64,000 bases of DNA from Adiantum capillus-veneris (taxonomy: Eukaryota > Streptophyta > Polypodiopsida > Polypodiales > Pteridaceae), in NCBI GenBank assembly GCA_014529385.2, contig CM043963.1, positions 98,097,912 through 98,161,911 on the forward strand. The letters are read 5' to 3'. Below are positions 10,003-20,131 of this stretch, one piece after another. The notes beneath the pieces are model-generated. The model did no database searches. It worked only from the letters and a program-made list of their open reading frames with translations, and was not told where the DNA came from. Each line of letters begins with the position of its first letter. Position 1 is the stretch's first letter. The position numbers and the translations under genes are program-made.

Positions 10003-10039
10003 GCTTCTGCACACGAGGACTCTACAGCCCTCACTCACA
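8975..10039 (+). repeat. 3' LTR of P, split by solo LTR A1
   Basis: The first seven bases (8975-8981, TGTTAGA) are separated from the rest (9675-10039) by LTR A1. The remainder matches the reverse complement of M's LTRs, including the CT tract (9964-10000) and the terminal CACTCACA. A TATA-like run ATATATATG is at about 9831-9839. Confidence 0.85.
8982..9669 (+). mobile_element. Solo LTR of family A inserted in P's 3' LTR (copy A1)
   Basis: Begins TGTCACAAACTGCTGACGTG and ends CGTCTTTTGACA. It is flanked by a perfect 5-bp duplication, TTAGA at 8977-8981 and 9670-9674. Inside are a CA tract (9159-9181), three TGACGTGG motifs (9203-9295), a TATA-like AATATAAAG (9496-9504) and the family block GGCGCCAAGGTTTGGGGCCAA. 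Confidence 0.92.
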
Positions 10040-11155
10040 AGACCTAGAAGGGAAGCCAGGCCAAAACTCTTAACATTAGTAAGGCCTAATGTAGGCTAAA
10101 AATTTTGCGGATAGTGCATATGCAGGGCGGAAGTGGCCGGATCACCAAAACCTTGTCATGAGCGCCAAATTGGTGTCCAGCCAACATACTAAAAAGGATA
10201 GCTGAAGTAAGGTTTTCGGTACACTTTGGGCATTGCTGTTACCTTATTTTGGGCCTCTTATTATGGGCAGCCTTAATTAGATCCTGTCCTGGATTTAGGC
10301 CATTTCTTTGTGCTCCTCTCTTTTCTCCTTCACATGCATACATGTAAGACTTGAGTAAAGCACATCATTTACATTGGCATCAACTGGTTTTATCTTTAAG
10401 ATTGCTAAAGTCTGAGAGTTGTACCCTAACCTTGACAAATTTGTTGAGTCTGTATTAATGTTGGTCATTCTTTGATTCATAGTAACCGCATAATGAATAT
10501 GTGTACCTAGTGTCCGCATGATGAATTCAACCTAACGTAACACATCTATCGTACTTAACTAGCTGACCAGGTGTAGCCACGTATTGGGGTAATTTGTATG
10601 CAATCTAGGGATGATCTGGAGTCGTATATTGGCTAATATGGAGGGCTCTACAGCTGTGACAGGCCTGCAAAAATGAAAGGCTCAAAGGCTGATCTTGATG
10701 CTACTTAACACAAGCACAAAGCTGGTGCAAGCACTGATAGATGGCAGCAAAGCTGGACTTGCTGGCTCAAAAAGTAAATTTAGAGTTGATCTGGTCCTGG
10801 GGCTGTGGCAGCAATATGTCAAGTTAAGGGCTGCAAAAATGCAAGGGCGAGAGGGGCAGAAGGCGTCGTTCTGGCCTGCACTAGGCTCCTGAGATGGCAG
10901 TGACAAGTAGGGCTTTGAAACTGCAGGAAAAGACCAAACTGGCTTTTGAGGTCATCTTGTATTTTGAATTCTCTTTTCCTTCTAGTGTATTTTTGGTTTT
11001 GATCATATCTTCGGTCACTCCATGTTGTTGCTCTGTAGGCTCGTCGCTTGCTAATGGCTAAACGTGTTATTTCTTGTCTTTCTGTGAAATTGCAAATTAA
11101 AGTTTATGTTTTTTTAATACCATTAGTAGGGTATTTTTAGATCGGTCAGTTGTAT
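10040..11155. other. No identifiable gene
   Basis: Unannotated sequence between P and the host gene end. A 66-codon plus frame at 10695-10892 has no recognisable motif. Possibly intron of the gene whose last exons lie downstream; this is inference from position. Confidence 0.4.
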
Positions 11156-11160
11156 GTTAT

Positions 11161-11312
11161 CAAGAGTCCAGTTCATGAAGGTGGTTACGTGTGTGGTGAA
11201 CAGCTGCAGGCTCTGGAAAGTGTATGTTATCAGTTGTAAGTGAATGTTGTCAAGAGTCCAGTTCATGAAGGTGGTTATGTGTATATGGTGAACAGCTGCA
11301 GGCTCTGGAAAC
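11161..11312 (+). repeat. 90-bp tandem duplication spanning a splice acceptor
   Basis: A block starting CAAGAGTCCAGTTCATGAAGG at 11161 recurs at 11251, and both copies run through GAACAGCTGCAGGCTCTGGAAA. The second copy has a two-base insertion (TGTATATGG). The second ends at the presumed acceptor CTGCAG|GCTC (11301/11302), so the acceptor is duplicated. Confidence 0.85.
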
Positions 11313-12161
11313 CCAAATAGGCGAATGGATGCTTGTGAATCAACCCCGTCAAAGAGGGCTAATGGCCATGCGGATAGCATACATGAGTCTAGCAAGCATA
11401 AAGATCGTCAAGAACATCTAATAAAGAAGAAAGAGTCTGATGTGAGGAAAAAGGATAGGGATTCTATCACAAGCTCCAATGGTTACAGCAAGCGGGACAG
11501 AGATGATAATCTAACAAATGGGCATGATAGTAGGCGATCATCAATTGAGAAGGTGGAGAGAAAAGTGCAACGGCACGAGGGAATCGAGAGAGAGAGTCAC
11601 ACAGTGGGCAATCACAAAGTGACAGCTTCTAAACCTCAACTAGTAAGCTCTCACCTGGCTTTCTTTGTAGATTATGATTGTGATATTCCTCTTTTTGGTT
11701 AGATTTCTCTAGAACATTCTCTGCGAAGATCCTTAAAATCAAATGCATACAAGCTCAACACCTTCACATTGCAGAGAGTGTGTGGGCTTTGTGCACTTGC
11801 ACATCATATGCTAGATGTCTTTGATGCTGATAGTCCTCTTCTTTGCTAAAGGATTCTCCGGAGTTGGATCAAAGACTACTGGCAGCTAAAAGGAAACTAC
11901 AGGAGAATTATCAACAAGCTGAGATAGGTGAGAATTCACGTGGTTGCACTTGTGATCCATTGGAAGTGGGTTCCTGTGAATTTTAAGAAAAATTCATACA
12001 AGGTCATGGCTTTGTTTTTTTCAGCAAAACGGCAGCGGACAATTCAGGTGATGGAGCTTGAGGATCTTCCGAAGGGAGGGCCCAAGCGCGCTAAAGCTCC
12101 TCAAATGGTTCGTGGGAAGCCACTTTCACAGCATCGGCCACACGCATTTGGTCGCCGATAA
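11302..12161 (+). CDS. 3' end of a spliced host gene, function unknown
   Basis: Three exons join in a consistent frame with canonical borders: exon 11302-11642 (donor GTAAGC, phase 0), exon 11852-11927 (acceptor AAAG, donor GTGAG, phase 1) and exon 12025-12161 (acceptor TTTTTTTCAG, stop TAA at 12159-12161). The first exon's acceptor is CTGCAG at 11296-11301. The encoded tail of about 184 residues is very hydrophilic: a Lys/Arg/Asp/Ser-rich segment (KKKESDVRKKDRDS, KRDRDD, DSRR), then a helical stretch (LLAAKRKLQENYQQAEIAKR) and a basic end (GPKRAKAP, HAFGRR). It looks like the C-terminus of a nuclear or RNA-processing protein, but I do not recognise the family. Upstream exons are absent here; they may lie left of the window with element P in an intron, or the locus may be a fragment. 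Confidence 0.6.
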
Positions 12162-13935
12162 GTTGCCAGACTTCAGGCTGTCAATTTTCTATTTGAGTTG
12201 TCCAAAGGGATAGTTCAAAGTTGCAAACGACAAGGTTCCATCGATCGAGAGGCGGAGAGTGACTGTGAATGTAATCTTTTGACTGGGGTTCATACCTGCT
12301 GGCTTTGATGAGATAGGTGTCGAAGCATTTTTCCATGATATGGTTCCCCGACCCACGGCATCTCTCCTCCAATGCAAAAAGAGTGCTGTCCACACCACAA
12401 CTTTGTGTTCAATCCTGTGGTTTGATCAAGGGTCAGAGTGATTTTTACAGGGCTATTTAACCAAGTGTCATATCCTTCTCTTTATAATTTTATGCTACAA
12501 GAGAGAAGCATTTAACTTCCTTCCAAGGAGTTCAGTACTGGTATTTTGTCAGACAAGTAACTGCTACAGCATCTTGGAAGCCTGAGTTGTAAGAGTCAAG
12601 CCCCGTAGTTAACACGAGAGGCCACTAAGAAAAGTTTACCCTGTTGAGTAAGAAAGGAAAGAATTGTATAGAGTCCCAATCAACAGATCTCCTTTACAAT
12701 CAAAATTCATGCAATCAGATGTGTAAAGGCTTTTGCGTTGAGCTGTGGTGGTTGCTTCATTAGGGGGGTCTCTGTTCCAAGTACGGTTTCCGTCGTCCTG
12801 CTTTTATGTATTTTGTGGCGTGCTCATATTTGGCATTTTTTAGTGTCAGAGTTCGAAGCATACCATTATTTCTGGGTAAATCTCTGGAGGTGTCATTTAG
12901 CACCCTGGAAACAATGGGTCATGATTTTGTGCATGCTTCGTGTCAGGTGATGGTTTGAAGGTTTCGCTTGGGTGCTCGATCTTGCAGCGTGGAGCTGGTG
13001 TATTGCAGAGCCAGAGGGTACTAATGATCAGGAATTTCAGAAAGATCATCATTTTGGTCGTGTAGAGTTGCTCTCACTGTGATGAAAAAGCTCTGGTTAA
13101 AGTTAAAGACATGAATTTGAGTGAGTTGTGGGTTGTACACATTTGTGTGAACGGAAATTTTGGTCAACAAACTTGTTGGTCTTGCCTTGGCCTGCCTTGT
13201 ATATAAATTGGCCTTATAAAATGGTCTTAGAGGCGCTTACATTTTAATGCATAATGTATAATGTATGTTTTGTTCATATATTTAATGGCTTCATGTGAAG
13301 CTATGCGAAGTTTCACAATTATATTTTACTGTTTTTTTTGTTGTCCCATCTTGAATGGTTTCATCTGAAGCTCTTCAAAGGTTCATATTTTGGAAGTCCC
13401 ATGATCCTTCTGAGTACAAACTTTGGTTTCTGTTTTGAGTTGTCGACAAAGTATCGCTTTCCACTGCTGATAATCTCTATTGTTTTATCCTTGAGAGGAA
13501 GTTCTTTGAGCTTTCCTGGTCATTTTAATTTAAAGGTGGTATGACATGCCTCCAAGCATACAGGAACCATTGAAGAATCTCGTCCCTACTAATTTCATAG
13601 GCTATGAGCACATGCAAAAGTTCTGTCAAGGTTGGGAGTCGGGCGTGCAGGCCATCCTGGTTGTCCATCCCTCCCCCATCACTGATTAGTGTGCAGGGCT
13701 GTTGGATGCATGCCACCTCAGCATTCAAAATCTCAGAGGCAGTTACATCGTCGCCCGTCTCGTCCGATAATTGTACACCAAGTAAGTGCACATAATTTTC
13801 CTCGCCTGCCTCTCCTCCAATAGCTGTGGACCAAGTCAGCGCCCATAATTCTCTACCTTGGCATGTCTGCTCTGACATTGCCGGCTGTACCCGTGTGCCG
13901 TACACTGTTTGCAGGCTGTACCTGGTCACTCATAC
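12162..13935. other. Presumed 3' UTR and downstream sequence; no gene seen
   Basis: AT-moderate sequence after the host stop codon. Short open frames on both strands (for example 12738-12950 and minus 13525-13929) show no motif. No LTR, PBS or polypurine signature was found. Confidence 0.4.
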
Positions 13936-13941
13936 ATGGTG

Positions 13942-14900
13942 CTGGCCCCCCTCCCCCCCATACCTTGACGGCCGGGAAAGGTCACCAAGTGACCCTTACC
14001 TGCAATACTGCTCCCGCATGGCTCCGGGCTTCTATCCCGTCAAAGTCCAGAGGAGGGGGGATTGCAGATTGTGTCCGTCCGTTTACTGTCGATTCCATGG
14101 TGGAATATGGGTCTGCAGCCATTGGATGGGCAACACGTCAGCATGGAGAATCATCACCAAGCTTTGCAAATGATTTAATTGCACGTCAGCAGTCAGAATC
14201 TTCACGAGCATTTGCCAAGTCAGCATGCAGAAAAATGACTCCCTGCAGCCAATCATTACCTCTGATCAACTGTGTCGTCTGCGCAAGCTGAGCAACTATG
14301 TCGTCTGTGCAAGCTGCATGGCCCCCCTCCCATAGACATTTGATGGCTGGGAATGGCCCTGCAGTGGCCATTCCTTGAAATAATGCGCTCATGGCTCCCG
14401 GCCTCCACCGATCGCCATGAGGTTGCCCATTATTTCAGGGAATGGCCCCTGCAGGGGCCATTCCCTACACCGTCAAGGTGGTTGGTCGTGAGGCTGCATA
14501 TCTCAACCGTGCATCTATTGCCGGTTCCTTTGCAGAATGCAGCTCTGCAGCCATGGAATGCATGCCACCTTACCAGAGAAAATCCCATGCTTACTTGGAT
14601 GAACCAGTGAGGGGCACGTAAGCACTTGGAATTTATTCAGGGAGTGACATATCAGCATGCGGAATGGTGTCTGCTTTTGTGCATTGATTGAACACCCAAC
14701 TCAGCAACCAAGAATAATGTGTGCACGTATCAACTGTGCAATTGTAGGGTATAGTCCTCACGCACAGGAAGTTTGTTTGGCCCACTCCCACTGACACTTG
14801 ACGGTCGAGAATGGTTTGCCAATGACAATCAAGGCTCCCAGCATTGGCTCTCGGCTCCCGGCCCGTCTTTTAATTCTATGGAATGGTAACTGGGGGCCCA
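13942..14900. repeat. Three diverged direct repeats with GACGG(C/T)CGGGAA-type core
   Basis: Starts near 13942, 14318 and 14774. Each has a GGCCCNCTCC run, then a (C/T)TTGA(C/T)GG core (13964, 14339, 14798) and, about 60-70 bp later, GGCTCCCGGC or similar. Spacing is about 376 and 458 bp. Shorter sub-repeats built on CACGTCAGCA (14130-14230) and GTCGTCTG(C/T)GCAAGCTG (14275-14315) lie inside. Confidence 0.6.
14349..14466. repeat. Nested palindrome including a perfect 30-bp inverted repeat
   Basis: Bases 14437-14466 form a perfect 30-bp palindrome with centre CCTG|CAGG and half-site AGGGAATGGCCCCTG. A near-copy at 14349-14374 has the half-site GGGAATGGCCCTGCA. The two also pair with each other across a loop of about 43 bp through CCATTCCTTGAAATAATG and CATTATTTCAGGGAATGG, which differ at one position. 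Confidence 0.9.
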
Positions 14901-16465
14901 TGAGCCACATACCAATCTGTGGCGTTTCAATACTTTGGTCACAAACTCTCTCTCTCTCTTTTTGGTAGAACACTTACGAATTACTAGTGGGAAACCTTAA
15001 AATGAGGAAAACCCACAGTATATCATACACAAGAAAAATCCAAGTTCATAGTGAACAAAACACATCTAAGAAAAGGGCATACAGTGATGGGTTAATCTCT
15101 TGTAGAGATGGACAACATGCAAAGATTGTTTGAAAAAGAATTGGCGACTCACCAAAAACAAAGCGATTTCTTGAATGCCAAATCATCCACATGGCGGAGT
15201 GCTGGAGCCAATCAAAGAAAGGTCTATACTATTTGAGAGCAAGAGCAAAAATGCCAAACAACTAAAAATGTTTTCCAAAAGACATAAAAGGGAATGAGCT
15301 CGAAGAAGCTTTGCTATATGATAAAATTGTGAGAGGCAATACAATTCCATAATAGGAGAAGAACCGTTCAAAATAGACACCACAAATCCTCCCCCCCTCT
15401 GTTGCGTTGCTTGCACTAAGGTGTCTATACCCACCTGCACTAAACCCTAAACCATCATAACCTCCACTAAGACGGTCGCATTTGCTTCACGCTTAGTGTA
15501 GTACACTGGCAGATCGTGCTGATACAGTGAACGTGGCATTTAAACCTGTCCCGTCCTTTCACGGTTTTGCAGCTCTTTCCCCCTCCCCCCCGTCCCTACT
15601 GCTGCATGCCCCGTGCTCTGGCAACCTTGCGCACCTGAGCTAAATTTTACTCTACCACTCTCCCTTTCAACCCCCCACTATACAAGGGAGGGGAGCCGTA
15701 TTGGCTTTCTGGAAACTTGCACCTACTGAGTACATGGATCATGGGTGATTTTTCCGCTTTGAGCAAATCTAAAGGACCGAACCCTGCAACAATACTATAT
15801 AAGAGGTGAGGGTGCTCTAGCCCCTCATTTAGCCTTAGCCTTGGGTGCATTTCTTTGTGTGTGTATGTGAAAGAGAGGAGTGAGTGCGTAGCTGCTTACT
15901 GTGCAGTTATGGAGTCGTCTGAACAACCTTCTCATCTCAGTTAGGTAAAACCACTGCATAAAACGTGGCACGTGCATTACTAAAAGTGTGGTGAATGGTT
16001 TCAGTAATTGAGGATTGGTTTGCTTTGCATTAGTCTGCACAATGGAAATGTTGCCGCTTGGCTTGGTTGAGCATGACTTAGGCACTCTGTAAACTGTTAA
16101 GAGTTCCTTGCTCTGAACACATGCTGATCAAATTTTGAAACTTATGTCGTGTGGATTGTCCACTATATTCCGATGAGGTTCGCATCCCGTGTACCTAAAA
16201 TGTGGCAGCCACTCGGTTGATTTTAATACATAGCCTAAACTCTGTATTGATCGTTGTTGGTATAATGGTTTTTATATACATTCGCTATCAATCAGGATTT
16301 TTTTGAAGAACGAGCTGATTGGTGATGATATTTAAGTTGAATTATTTTAGCATGAAAGGATGGGTTACGGTTTATCAAAAAAGAGAATGGAGTTATGGTT
16401 ACTCGCTCACATGTTTTGAGTGGTTATTGGTTTGATGTATTACAAGCAATGTTTTATGGCTTAAA
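14901..16465. other. No identifiable gene
   Basis: AT-rich, with short frames only. ACCCTAAACC-like telo-box motifs occur near 15443-15453. Nothing supports a coding or mobile feature. Confidence 0.4.
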
Positions 16466-16467
16466 GC

Positions 16468-16479
16468 AGAAATAAAGCA

Positions 16480-16526
<47 letters not shown>

Positions 16527-16879
16527 GATTTGCGTGCAGCTGATGATGTGGCAGCAACAATACAAATTTTTAGATTTCGCGTTGACATTGCTGACGTGGC
16601 AACAACAATACAGATTTTCGCAATTCGTGCTGACAATGTTGACGTGGTAGTTGTAGGGATTTTCGTAAATCACACTGGGGGAGTTTGAAGGCTTTCCTAC
16701 TTTTCATAGGCCAAGGGCCTTAAATAAGTGCCTCATTCTTTGGCATGCTCCGCGAGAGGTGTAGAGAATGGAGTACCGGCATTGTATTGGGTTCAAGTAA
16801 TATAAAGAAATACCGAAAGGGGCGCCAAGGTTTGGGGCCAATGCTCTTTGGCGTGGAATTTCACCACTCCGTGTTGTGT

Positions 16880-16920
<41 letters not shown>

Positions 16921-16981
16921 GTTTCAGTTGTTATTGAAGTGTTGTTCTTTTCCGTTGGCACGTGATGCCCGTCTTGCGACA
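16468..16981 (+). mobile_element. 5'-truncated LTR of family A (copy A3)
   Basis: Starts at AATAAAGCAGGACACAC with a CA tract (16482-16524), equivalent to 9146 in A1, then follows A1 to the terminal CGTCTTGCGACA. Three (G/T)GA(C/T)GTGG motifs, the GGCGCCAAGG block and a CT tract (16881-16917) are conserved. The first 165 or so bases of the LTR are missing. Confidence 0.8.
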
Positions 16982-17865
16982 AGGAGACACCGCCCCCCCA
17001 TACCCATTGTTGCACAAAACCATTATATTTGACAAAAACTACTCATTCAACTAACTTTCCAAGCACACACAACTTGTATCCAAAACTAAGTGACCTTTGG
17101 TTAAGTAGGCAACCCGCTAGTGGAGTTAAACCACAGCTGCTTCGAGATGAGCGCAACAGGTAGCATCACCATGATGAATCAAAGTCGTCCTTGATAAGTG
17201 CTCACGCATCCACGTAGGCTTCAGGGGAGCACAACTAAGCAATCTTTGAGAGGCAGCCCATCAGGCCAAGCGAAAAGTCGACATTGGGAGGAAGGCGGAG
17301 AGAGGAAAGGAGAGTAAAAAGACATGATGCTTAGTATATTGCTCGTGTAGAACGAAAATTGAGGGGATTGGCCTTGACGTAGTGCACAATCATAAACCCT
17401 CAAGGGTTTGGTAAAAGAAAGAAAGAAAAAAAAAACATGCCACCTTAACCAAGGCCAGTTTCCCATCCAAACCACCTTAAGATCCTACCATTGAAACCAA
17501 AGCAGGGGTGAAATGTGTGTGAATCCAGGATGAAGCAGCCAAGGCAAAGTAAAGTGACCAAGTGTGTGCGTATGTGTGTGTGTGTGTAGATGTTTTATTT
17601 TAATAGATAAACACAAATGAACATACAAGTTCAAAAGACAGTTGGCTTTAGACAAGCGACCAGAGGTACCACAAAACCAACTGAGTCTTATAATTATTTT
17701 TGTACATTGCTATAAGAATGAGGTCTCATTCTAGTGTATAAGTACAAAGGAAGATCTGTGTTATTTGTTTCATAAAGTGGTAAGAGTCTGGTACATCAAG
17801 GACGGACAACAGATAAGACAAAAAAATTCCAAGAAAGGATAGATTCCTCACCTACATCCATTTAA
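16982..17865. other. No identifiable gene
   Basis: Contains a short TG tract (17570-17587) next to TTTTATTTTAATAG, which resembles the reverse complement of the CA-tract part of LTR A. It may be a remnant of copy A4; otherwise nothing is recognisable. Confidence 0.35.
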
Positions 17866-17869
17866 ACAA

Positions 17870-18070
17870 GATGGGCTCTATCGAATGGGGTCCCAAAAGT
17901 TGGTGGGAACTCTTCTTTAAAAATAGGCGACTTTGACTTTGTAAGTTGGTAAAACTTCTTTTTGTTCTGCTGCTTCTGCTTCTTAGGGTTTAGGCCCCTT
18001 AGTCGGGATCTGCAGGTTGGCTCCGTTCTTCAGTGGCTTGACACGTCAGTAGTTTGTGACATCCCCCCTT
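17870..18070 (-). mobile_element. LTR family A fragment with adjacent polypurine tract (copy A4)
   Basis: On the minus strand it begins TGTCACAAACTACTGACGTG at 18061 and matches the first 160 bases of A1, including GGGGCCTAAACCCTAAGAAG. Minus-strand AAGGGGGGA (18062-18070) directly precedes it, as a polypurine tract precedes a 3' LTR. This confirms TGTCAC as the family's true LTR start and suggests that the internal region once lay at higher coordinates. Confidence 0.75.
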
Positions 18071-18600
18071 CTTGAAAGAAAGTAATATCTGCAAAACAAC
18101 TCAAGTTAGCTAAAAAATTTCCGAGGCTCATTCTGAGGAACAATTCGTTTGCTTCTTTTTTTTTGTATGTAAAGGATGTTTTATATGGAGCCTAATTTAC
18201 CCCTTGTAATTTTCAGTATTAAAAACGCACATATGTATGGCCCCGGTTATGAGGAGAAGCCATCGTGTGTGAAGAAATATCACTCGCTGGAAAACCAAAA
18301 TTTCTCCTTCTTGATATTTCGACGTAGTAAAATTAGCCATCACACCCAGACCGCATTGATCTTCCATGGGTGTCTTGATGCACTAAAATTACATAACCAT
18401 GCAATCTCATCCAATTAGGAATATTCAGTGGTTGGCACATCACAATGCAACACAAATGCTCACATATGCATGTTACAAGACACAACGAACAACGCCACTC
18501 CCTCAAGACGAACGGTCTGTAGTATGAAGCTACTCAACGACTACCTCGTCAGTCCCCTCGCAAATAACCTAAAAAGGTCTGGGCCATGAGCTCAGAGGAC
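18071..18600. other. Possible remnant of family A internal region; no gene
   Basis: Follows the polypurine tract of A4. No domain is seen in the sense (minus) direction. Confidence 0.3.
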
Positions 18601-18820
18601 TGTACAACCAAACCCTCCCCTGACTGCAGTCTGCATCGCTTGTAGGTTCAAGCATACAACCAAATGCTCCCCATACATCGGCCTGCGTCATTCGAAGGTT
18701 TTCTAGCATACAACGGAACTCTCCCTCGACATCGGCCCACGTCATTCCGAGGTTTTCAAACATACAACAAAATGGTCCCCAGACATTGACATGCGTTGTT
18801 CTGAGCTTCGAACAATACCA
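18601..18820. repeat. 54-bp minisatellite, about four units
   Basis: The anchor CATACAAC or similar falls at 18601, 18653, 18707, 18761 and about 18811. On the minus strand an open frame (18569-18763) runs through three units with an 18-residue period, including FENLGMTWADVEGEF and LENLRMTQADVWGAF. Confidence 0.8.
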
Positions 18821-19186
18821 AAACAGTATTTCTCACCTCTCCACCTAAGAGTAAATCACCAATCATTGAAACTAGTATTAAAACCAGAGTACACCATGAC
18901 ATAAAAGATGAATCCAAAAACACATGAAATCTTTGTAAAACCCAAGTTTGGCTTAAGGGGGTGATGTTTAGGGTAATCCCAACCCATGGCACCATATGGG
19001 AAAGCCATCTAGCCACCTAGGAATAGATAAATGATGAGCCTTTCGAGAAAATGATATGGATTACATTGAAACTTTAGACTCGGGCAAGGTGTGGTCGGCT
19101 AGGAGGGTGCCCATCAGCTGCATCTGCTAATCACTCTCTCCTTCCTAGCCATTGCACGTCCTCGTGCAAGCCTTTGCTTTTTCTCT

Positions 19187-19740
19187 TTAGTAGTCAAACT
19201 GCCGCTTTGCCAATGTCTTTGTTATCCGAGTGAACTTGGTAGCTTGAGCAACTATGTCAGGTTGGAGTGATAGACCTTTAAATGGGTTGTTCATTGATGC
19301 ACTTTGGTAGGCTATGTGTTGTGCCAATAGATCTTTGGTCAAGGGATTGAAGGTGGTGGAGCCCATCTCAAAGAACCCTGTCATGAAGGCCTCCTTCAAT
19401 GTTTGAATATAATGTGAGGGGAGGAACATGAGCCTTGCATACATCCCCATGAGAATATTCTTGTTGGGGGCTTCTATTTCCAAGTTCTAGGCAATGCCAT
19501 ATGTGCCTTCAATAACACTTGCCAATGGCGTTCTCCTGCATCAATGTCTTAAAATGCTTGTAGGCAAGTGATGATCATCTTGGATATCTTTGGAAGCATC
19601 TAGCATGTTAGATCAGATACATCTCTCAATGACAACTTTCATGGTGTGGACCATGTATGATTCTGCTAGTTTGTAGTTGTTGATTGGCTTTGAGAGTACT
19701 AGGTAGTTTAAAACAAAGGACCTCTCGCTCCTCCATGTGA
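19187..19740 (-). pseudogene. Unidentified degenerate protein-coding remnant
   Basis: The longest intact part is 98 codons (19483 to 19187), with segments such as YARLMFLPSHYIQTLKEAF and MGSTTFNPLTKDLLAQHI. In the same frame, coding-like sequence extends up to about 19740 (LNYLVLSKPINNYKLAESY), broken by about three stops. The composition is protein-like: mixed hydrophobic and charged, no low complexity. It resembles neither RT, integrase nor protease, and I do not recognise the family. It lies in the sense direction just beyond the 3' LTR of E3, so it predates that insertion or belongs to the sequence E3 entered. Confidence 0.45.
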
Positions 19741-19828
19741 AGTATGTTTCTCAAGATTGTCGTCGAAGGATTGGACAATAGGTTGGGTTGATCCTAAGGT
19801 GTTGAGGGGCATTCCGATAAGTGGTATC

Positions 19829-19862
19829 TATCAAAGTCGATGATGTGGAAGCGTAGAGACCA

Positions 19863-19936
<74 letters not shown>

Positions 19937-20118
19937 CAACCAACCTTGGCAATGAATAACTGATGTATAATACAATGGGGACTGAGGGTTGCTTATATAC
20001 CAACCTCACTAAAGTGCCCTACCCAGAATTTGACAAATAAGTAAAACAAATACCTAAAAGCCAAACTAAATAATGGGATCACATTGGGTAGTTCACTTGA
20101 GATGCCAAAACTCTAACA
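19829..20118 (-). repeat. 3' LTR of E3 with GA tract
   Basis: The minus strand starts TGTTAGAGTTTTGGCATC after a polypurine tract and ends ATCGACTTTGATA. It contains a TATA-like GTATATAAGC (about 19993-20002) and a long GA/CT tract at 19864-19934. Confidence 0.8.
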
Positions 20119-20131
20119 CCCTCTCTGCAGC
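20119..20131 (-). other. Polypurine tract of E3
   Basis: The minus strand reads GCTGCAGAGAGGG immediately before TGTTAGAG. Confidence 0.7.

Larger units (their letters stand above)
1..10039 (+). mobile_element. LARD-like LTR retrotransposon P, 3' portion, split by nested insertions
   Basis: The outermost element of the first nest. Its own sequence is 1-388 (internal), 8576-8974 (internal end and polypurine tract) and 8975-10039 (3' LTR); the 5' end lies left of the window. Bases 1-380 and 8576-8960 match, in reverse complement, bases about 780-1730 of element M, so P and M share an internal region. The join is clear: the sequence breaks at 388, resumes at 8576, and together matches the uninterrupted M copy. 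No gag-pol domain is visible in the parts present, so it is called a large non-autonomous derivative. The outer boundary is set by CACTCACA, which ends both this LTR and the LTRs of M. Confidence 0.75.

Noticed and set aside
10695-10892. 66-codon plus frame upstream of the host gene exons
   Set aside because: No splice-site or motif evidence links it to the gene; composition is compatible with chance.
13525-13929. 134-codon minus frame
   Set aside because: No recognisable domain, and it overlaps the repeat-rich block; an opposing frame is equally open over part of it.
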